NCBI GenBank assembly: GCA_018713375.1
Contig: DVOV01000070.1
Location: forward strand, 1 to 9,920
Source of the DNA: Candidatus Scatomorpha stercorigallinarum
GTDB lineage: Bacteria > Bacillota_A > Clostridia > Oscillospirales > Oscillospiraceae
DNA length: 9,920 bases
Direction of reading: 5' to 3'
A model generated the notes under the pieces. The model was not told where the DNA came from, did not search any database, and saw nothing but the letters and a program-made list of their open reading frames with translations. How positions within the stretch are numbered: the first letter of the stretch is position 1; each line of letters opens with the position of its first letter. This document shows, one piece after another, positions 5,499 through 9,920 of this stretch. Both the position numbers and the translations under genes were made by a program.

Positions 5499-6761
5499 TC
5501 ACCTCAGCCCGAAGCACGCGCGCACGGCGCCGGACATGTAGAGCGAGCCGACGGAGCAGACCGCGCCGTCCGGCCCGGCGAGGGCCTTCGCGGCCTCCAC
5601 GGCCTCCGGCACGCTGGAGCAGACCTCCGCGTGCAGCCCGCGGCGCATAATCTCCGCGCCCAGTTCGGCGGCGGGCAGGGCGCGCGGCGAATCCGGCGTG
5701 ACGCAGACGAAGCCCTCCGCGACGGTGGAGAGCGTGTCCAGCATGGCGCGCCAGTCCTTGTCGGCGAGGACGCCCATCAGTATCACGCACTGCCCGCCGG
5801 GCATGTAGCGGCGTATGGCCTCCGCCGTGGCGGCGACGCACTGGGGGTTGTGGCCGCCGTCCACCACGAAGAGCGGGGCGCGCTCGACGAGCTCGAACCG
5901 CGCCGGCCAGACGGCGGCGGCAAGGCCCTTACGCACTCCCTCCGCGGGCAGGTCCCAGCCGGAGCGGCGGAGGGTATCGAGTGCCGTGAGCGCCACGGCG
6001 GCGTTTTTCAGCTGGTGCGCGCCGAGCAGGCGGATGGAGTACTCCTCGCCCTCGAAGCGGAAGCGCTGGCCCTCGACGGAGTCCGAGAGCGGCTCGAGCA
6101 GGGAGAAGTCCGCGCGCGTGAGCGCGGTGCCCGTCCGCTCCGCCGCCGCGCGCAGCACGGCGTACACGTTATCCGGCAGATCGTAGCAGACGGCGCGGCC
6201 GCCCTTGAAGATGCCGGCCTTTTCGGCGGCGATGGCCTCGACGGTGTCCCCGAGGACGGCGGTGTGGTCGAGCCCGATGTTGGCGATGACGGCGCAGTCC
6301 GGGCGGGGGATGGCGTTGGTGGCGTCCAGCCGGCCGCCCAGGCCCACCTCCAGCACGGCTATGTCCGCGCCGCGGCGGGCGAACCAGAGCAGGGCCGCGG
6401 CCGTCAGCAGCTCGAACTCCGTGCAGGGCTCGGCCATCCCCTCCGCCGCGGCGGCGAGTGAGGTGACCGCCCCGGCGAGCTCCGCGTCCGTTATCTCCGC
6501 GCCGTCCAGCCTCATGCGCTCGTTCACGCGCAGGAGGTGGGGCGAGGTGTAGAGCCCCGTGCGGTATCCCGCGGCGCTGAGCGCGGCGGCGATCATCACG
6601 CTGGTGGAGCCCTTGCCGTTGGTGCCGGCCACGTGTACGAAGCGCAGGGCGCGCTCCGGGTGGCCAAGGCGCGCGAGCAGCTCCTCAATGCGCCCCAGCC
6701 CCGGCTTCATGCCCAGGCTGGCGACGCCGCCGATGTATCCCAAAGCCTGCTGATAGTCCAT
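5499..6761 (-). CDS. folC: Folylpolyglutamate / dihydrofolate synthase
   Basis: A 420-residue Mur-ligase-type ATP-dependent enzyme that adds glutamate to folates and, in many bacteria, also makes dihydrofolate from dihydropteroate. Motifs in order are HVAGTNGKGSTS with the P-loop at 46-52, YTSPHL (71-76), EVGLGGRLDATN (138-149), NIGLDHTAVLGDT (161-173), AAEKAGIFK (178-186, with the lysine likely carbamylated in relatives), HQLKNAA, and the C-terminal-domain mark VVDGGHNP. Length and motif spacing are normal. A GTG two codons upstream could also start the frame, but the ATG at 6761 is preferred because GGAG lies seven bases before it. A near-perfect promoter lies 40-70 bp upstream. It is the first gene of a folC-ruvX unit. 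Confidence 0.95.
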   Translation of the reverse strand: MDYQQALGYIGGVASLGMKPGLGRIEELLARLGHPERALRFVHVAGTNGKGSTSVMIAAALSAAGYRTGLYTSPHLLRVNERMRLDGAEITDAELAGAVTSLAAAAEGMAEPCTEFELLTAAALLWFARRGADIAVLEVGLGGRLDATNAIPRPDCAVIANIGLDHTAVLGDTVEAIAAEKAGIFKGGRAVCYDLPDNVYAVLRAAAERTGTALTRADFSLLEPLSDSVEGQRFRFEGEEYSIRLLGAHQLKNAAVALTALDTLRRSGWDLPAEGVRKGLAAAVWPARFELVERAPLFVVDGGHNPQCVAATAEAIRRYMPGGQCVILMGVLADKDWRAMLDTLSTVAEGFVCVTPDSPRALPAAELGAEIMRRGLHAEVCSSVPEAVEAAKALAGPDGAVCSVGSLYMSGAVRACFGLR

Positions 6762-6802
6762 AAACACACTCCAATGTACATAAAAGGTCTTGCGGCACAG
6801 AT

Positions 6803-6831
6803 ATTATAGTTTTTCGCGCGGCGGAAGTCAA
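6803..6831 (-). promoter_or_regulatory. Promoter of folC-ruvX
   Basis: On the minus strand TTGACT (6831-6826), a 17-bp spacer and a perfect TATAAT (6808-6803) form a strong constitutive-looking promoter. The predicted leader is about 35 nt. The -35 region is only about 15 bp from the putative activator boxes of the divergent ABC operon, so crosstalk is possible. Confidence 0.85.
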
Positions 6832-6845
6832 CCGCGCGCCGTGCC

Positions 6846-6883
6846 TTACAAAAATGTCACATTCCGTGGGGAAAATGTAAGGT
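6846..6883 (+). promoter_or_regulatory. Tandem response-regulator boxes upstream of the ABC operon
   Basis: AAAATGT occurs at 6851-6857 and again at 6872-6878, exactly 21 bp apart, or two helical turns. The first box reads TTACA-N4-TGTCA; the second keeps AAAA-TGTAAGG but its left half is degenerate. CCTTACA and TGTAAGG at the two ends also make an inverted pair. From memory of the family, BceR-type regulators recognise TnACA-N4-TGTnA-like sites upstream of such transporters. The position just upstream of a weak -35 fits activation by an OmpR-type regulator. Confidence 0.6.
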
Positions 6884-6890
6884 AAATGAA

Positions 6891-6919
6891 TGGATTCGCC
6901 GCGCGGCTTTTGCTATCAT
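6891..6919 (+). promoter_or_regulatory. Activator-type promoter of the ABC operon
   Basis: An extended -10, TGC followed by TATCAT (6914-6919), lies about 33 bp before the ATG. At 17-bp spacing the -35 position holds TGGATT, which matches the consensus at only three of six bases. A good extended -10 with a poor -35 directly behind the tandem boxes suggests expression that depends on an activator. Confidence 0.6.
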
Positions 6920-6951
6920 GTATCCGCAAGCAAAAAACAGGAGGGTCCCAT

Positions 6952-7719
6952 ATGTCACTTCTCGAAGTAAGGGAACTTAAAAAAGTATACACCACCCGCT
7001 TCGGCGGCGCGCAGGTGCAGGCCCTGCGGAACGTCAGCTTCTCCGTGGAGGAGGGCGAGTACGCCGCGATAATGGGCGAGAGCGGCTCCGGCAAGACCAC
7101 GCTGCTGAACATCCTCGCCGCGCTCGACCGGCCCACGGCCGGGAGCGTGCTGCTCGACGGGCGGGACATCACCACGATTTCCGAGAGGGAGCTCTCCGCC
7201 TTCCGGCGCGACAACCTCGGCTTCGTGTTCCAGGATTTCAACCTACTCGACACCTTCACGCTCAGGGACAACATCTTCCTGCCGCTCGTCCTCGCCGGGA
7301 AGCCATACGAGGAGATGAGCGGGAGGATAGGCCCCCTCGCGGTGAAATTGGGCATACAGGACCTGCTGGGGAAGTACCCCTACGAGGTCTCCGGCGGCGA
7401 GAAGCAGCGCGCCGCCGTGGCCCGCGCGCTGATAACGCAGCCGCGGCTGATACTGGCCGACGAGCCCACCGGCGCGCTCGATTCCCGCGCGACGGACGCG
7501 CTGCTGAACATGTTCGGCGCGATAAACGACGAGGGGCAGACCATACTCATGGTCACGCACTCGGTAAAGGCGGCCTCGCACGCCAAGCGCGTGCTCTTCC
7601 TGCGCGACGGCGAGGTGTTCCACCAGCTCTACCGCGGCACGCAGACGGCCGAGCAGATGTTCGCGCACATCTCCGACGCGCTGACGGTCATAGCACAGGG
7701 CGGTGAGCTCGATGCGTAA
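6952..7719 (+). CDS. BceA-like ABC transporter ATP-binding protein
   Basis: A 255-residue ATPase of the MacB/BceA (MacAB-FtsX) group that powers removal of peptide antibiotics from their lipid targets at the membrane. All ABC motifs are present: Walker A GESGSGKT (42-49), Q-loop Q94, signature VSGGEKQR (146-153), Walker B LILADEPTG with D170 and E171, D-loop ALDS (175-178) and switch H203. The frame is open upstream, but the ATG at 6952 is chosen because AGGAGG lies seven bases before it and the protein then begins with the usual MSLLEVREL. The gene overlaps the permease gene by 8 nt, so the two are coupled. Isoleucine is coded by ATA in 8 of 13 cases, unlike cls. The likely inducers are cell-wall-active peptides of the bacitracin or lantibiotic type; the real substrate is unknown. 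Confidence 0.93.
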   Translation: MSLLEVRELKKVYTTRFGGAQVQALRNVSFSVEEGEYAAIMGESGSGKTTLLNILAALDRPTAGSVLLDGRDITTISERELSAFRRDNLGFVFQDFNLLDTFTLRDNIFLPLVLAGKPYEEMSGRIGPLAVKLGIQDLLGKYPYEVSGGEKQRAAVARALITQPRLILADEPTGALDSRATDALLNMFGAINDEGQTILMVTHSVKAASHAKRVLFLRDGEVFHQLYRGTQTAEQMFAHISDALTVIAQGGELDA

Positions 7720-9838
7720 GCTCTCCTTCTTCCCGAAGCTCGCCGCGCAGAGCATAAAGAACAACCGCCGCTTCTATGTCCCGTATATACTCACCGTTAT
7801 CGGCACAACAGCGGCGTTTTATATCCTCTCCGCCCTCTTTTTCGACCCGGGACGCTATGAGCTGGCCGAGAACACGACCAACGGCGCGGCCTATGTCCAG
7901 AGCTTCATGATGATAGGGATGCTCTTCCTTGGGATTTTCTCCTTCATCTTCCTCATATATACCAACAGCTTCCTGATGAAGCGCCGCCAGAAGGAGATAG
8001 GGCTCTACAACGTCCTCGGCATGGGGAAGGGCAACATAGCGGCCATACTCTTCTTCGAGGCGCTCTACGTCGTGATACTCGGCGTGGGCGGCGGCCTCGC
8101 CGCGGGCATACTGCTGCACAAGCTGTGCACGCTGATACTCTACCGGCTGATACACTTCCCCGCGCCGTTCGGCATATCCGTCCAGAGCGCGGCCGTGGCG
8201 CTGACGGCGCTGATATTCACCTGCCTGCTCGCGCTCACGCTGCTGCTGAACCTCGCCCGCGTGGGCCGCTCGCGCCCGGTGGAGCTGCTGCGCGGCGGCG
8301 AGGTGGGCGAAAAGGAGCCGAAGGCGAACTGGTTCCTCACGGCGCTCGGCGTCATATCGCTCGGCCTGGGGTATTTCATCGCCGTCTGGACGAAGGACGG
8401 GGCGATGGCCGTGGCGCTCTATTTCATCGCGGTCTTCCTCGTCGTTATAGGCACGTACTGCCTGTTCACCTCGGTGTCCATCGCCGTGCTGAAGGCGCTG
8501 AGGGCCAACAAGCGCTATTACTACAAGGCGAGGCACTTCATAACCGTCTCCGGCATGCTCTACCGCATGAAGCGCAACGCCGCGGGGCTGGCGAACATCT
8601 GCATCATCTCCACCATGGTCATGGTCATGATAAGCGGCACGCTCAGCCTGTATGTCGGCTGCGACGATATAGTGAACCTAAGCGCGCCTACGGACATAGT
8701 CGCGCAGGGGCGGCACTACTACCATTACACCGAGAGCGAGAGCACGCCCGAGGAGCGCGAGCCCATAAACCCTGACGCGCTGGACACCTACGTCCGGGAG
8801 CTGTTCGCGGAGGCAAGGGCCGAGCCGACGAGCGGATATCAGGTGGAGTATCTTGAAATTTCGCTCGAGATGCCCCGGGAGGGCTATGACGGGCTTTGGG
8901 TGTCACCGACCGTCTACTTCGTCACGGCCGACACCTACGCCGCCATAACCGGCGAGGAGGCGCCGCAGCTCGCGCCGGGAGAATATCTGCTCTACTCGAA
9001 CAACCAGTACTCCGACTATTTTACCGGAGGCTTCCGCTATTTGATAAGCAGCGAGGCTAATGGGATGGATTACAGCGACCCGGCTAATTATGAGTTCAGC
9101 CGCGAATACAATATGGTCGGCGAGTGCAAAAACATCGCCAACGAGCTCATACGCAGCCAGGCGGGTGTTTCAGCCGGTGATGACGCGGTTAACATCATTG
9201 TCGTGGACGGCACTGACACACTCAACGAAATCGGCACGGACAGCCGCCACGGCGAGTACTACTGGGAGGGGCGCTACGATTTCGCCCAACTCAGCGATGA
9301 GGAACAGAACGCGCTCGACGAGGAGCTGTGGAGCAATGGGATATTCGACTTCGCCGCCGCAGGCTGCGGCTATGTTGGTTATTTCAACACCACTACACGC
9401 GTAGACATCGAAAGAGACACCTTTGGCCTCACCGGCGGCTTCCTCTTCCTCGGCATCTTCCTTGGGGCGGTGTTCCTGATGGCCATGGTGCTGATAATGT
9501 ACTACAAGCAGGTCTCCGAGGGCTATGAGGACCAGCGCAGGTTCGTCATCATGCGGCAGGTGGGCCTCTCCGAGCAGGAGACGCGCCGCGCGATACACAG
9601 CCAGATCCTCACGGTGTTCTTCCTGCCCATAGTCGTGGCGGCGGTTCACATTGCATTTGACTTCAACCTTGTGGTGCAGCTCCTGAGCCTGTTCCAGCTC
9701 GTAAATGTGCGCCTGACCGCGCTCTGCACCCTCGGCACGCTTGGCGTTTTCTGCGCCGTGTATGCGGTGATTTACCTGATAACCGCGCGGAGCTACTCGA
9801 AGATCGTCGAATCCGGCGCCAGGGTGGATATACAGTAA
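7712..9838 (+). CDS. BceB-like FtsX-family ABC transporter permease
   Basis: A 708-residue permease with the BceB layout. It has one helix near residues 22-42, a helix plus FtsX-type block at about 63-180 (including RRQKEIGLYNVLGMGK at 91-106), a pair of helices at 207-262, a helix at 292-315, then a large extracellular domain at about 316-570, and three final helices at 573-597, 630-655 and 668-692. The second coupling region (RRFVIMRQVGLSEQE, 609-623) mirrors the first. In BceAB-type systems the extracellular domain senses peptide-bound lipid targets and the permease complexes with a BceS-type kinase. A GTG three codons earlier is possible; the ATG at 7712 is preferred because MRKLSFFPKLAAQSIK matches the family N-terminus. 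No kinase or regulator gene lies in the window. The gene ends on the 36-bp repeat. Confidence 0.92.
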   Translation: MRKLSFFPKLAAQSIKNNRRFYVPYILTVIGTTAAFYILSALFFDPGRYELAENTTNGAAYVQSFMMIGMLFLGIFSFIFLIYTNSFLMKRRQKEIGLYNVLGMGKGNIAAILFFEALYVVILGVGGGLAAGILLHKLCTLILYRLIHFPAPFGISVQSAAVALTALIFTCLLALTLLLNLARVGRSRPVELLRGGEVGEKEPKANWFLTALGVISLGLGYFIAVWTKDGAMAVALYFIAVFLVVIGTYCLFTSVSIAVLKALRANKRYYYKARHFITVSGMLYRMKRNAAGLANICIISTMVMVMISGTLSLYVGCDDIVNLSAPTDIVAQGRHYYHYTESESTPEEREPINPDALDTYVRELFAEARAEPTSGYQVEYLEISLEMPREGYDGLWVSPTVYFVTADTYAAITGEEAPQLAPGEYLLYSNNQYSDYFTGGFRYLISSEANGMDYSDPANYEFSREYNMVGECKNIANELIRSQAGVSAGDDAVNIIVVDGTDTLNEIGTDSRHGEYYWEGRYDFAQLSDEEQNALDEELWSNGIFDFAAAGCGYVGYFNTTTRVDIERDTFGLTGGFLFLGIFLGAVFLMAMVLIMYYKQVSEGYEDQRRFVIMRQVGLSEQETRRAIHSQILTVFFLPIVVAAVHIAFDFNLVVQLLSLFQLVNVRLTALCTLGTLGVFCAVYAVIYLITARSYSKIVESGARVDIQ

Positions 9839-9871
9839 GCGGCCAACGGCCGCGGGTATTTGCCTGCGGCC
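9836..9871 (+). repeat. 36-bp stop-codon repeat, copy 2 (after permease)
   Basis: These 36 bp are identical to 4519-4554, again beginning exactly at the TAA of the gene. They carry GCGGCC-AAC-GGCCGC at 9839-9853 and the CCGCGGG/CCTGCGG alternative stem. Sequence diverges immediately after (TGGTCTAC here, GCCCGCAGG at copy 1), so the shared unit has a sharp right edge. The remaining 49 bases to the window end show no gene start. Confidence 0.75.
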
Positions 9872-9920
9872 TGGTCTACGGTGGAGTTTGCAGAAACTTA
9901 TAACAGAAAAGCCGGGGAGC

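Noticed and set aside
5493..6461. A 322-codon plus-strand frame opposite folC
   Set aside because: Low-complexity arginine/glycine-rich translation opposite a gene with a full set of FolC motifs; no start signals.
9876..9904. A promoter ending in TATAAC near the window end
   Set aside because: No -35 at proper spacing, and no gene start follows within the window.

Overview
This 9.9-kb stretch of GC-rich DNA looks like chromosome from a high-GC Bacillota lineage, probably a gut-type Clostridia. The evidence is a DegV protein, a BceAB-type peptide-antibiotic transporter, strong AGGAGG-type ribosome binding sites, textbook TTGACA-N17-TATAAT promoters, and Clostridia-type versions of FolC, RuvX and cardiolipin synthase. 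Genus cannot be fixed from the sequence. Nine genes are supported; all are complete. No rRNA, tRNA, CRISPR array, transposase or phage gene was found.

Layout. Bases 1-320 hold no gene but contain eight successive hairpins. A minus-strand block follows: a TRIC/UPF0126 membrane protein (321-947) downstream of a DegV fatty-acid-binding protein (1001-1846), probably one transcript read from DegV. DegV has a near-consensus promoter whose -10 lies inside a 32-bp inverted-repeat operator. Next is a flavin-type PNPOx-like protein (1936-2385, minus). It is divergent from a plus-strand MarR regulator (2537-2974) that runs into a cardiolipin synthase (2986-4521). Bases 4522-5077 are non-coding and packed with inverted repeats, including a roughly 105-nt composite stem and a bidirectional terminator. 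The housekeeping pair folC-ruvX (6761 down to 5078) is translationally coupled and has its own consensus promoter. Finally, an ABC ATPase and a large FtsX-fold permease (6952-9838) form a BceAB-like operon with overlapping genes.

How the genes may work together. Several products bear on the envelope: fatty-acid handling (DegV), cardiolipin synthesis (Cls), a membrane channel or carrier (TRIC family) and peptide-antibiotic resistance (BceAB-like). They sit in separate transcription units, so this is a neighbourhood theme and not a proven pathway. I see no clearly new enzymatic system.

The most interesting signals are non-coding. (1) The DegV operator overlaps its -10. (2) Two AAAATGT boxes exactly 21 bp apart lie just upstream of the ABC promoter, as expected for a BceR-type response regulator that is not encoded in the window. 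(3) Four of five transcription-unit ends have a tight GC hairpin with a 3-nt loop starting 0-1 nt after the stop codon. (4) A 36-bp identical repeat begins exactly at the TAA of both cls and the permease gene. (5) The ABC operon uses AUA isoleucine codons far more than cls, suggesting a different origin.
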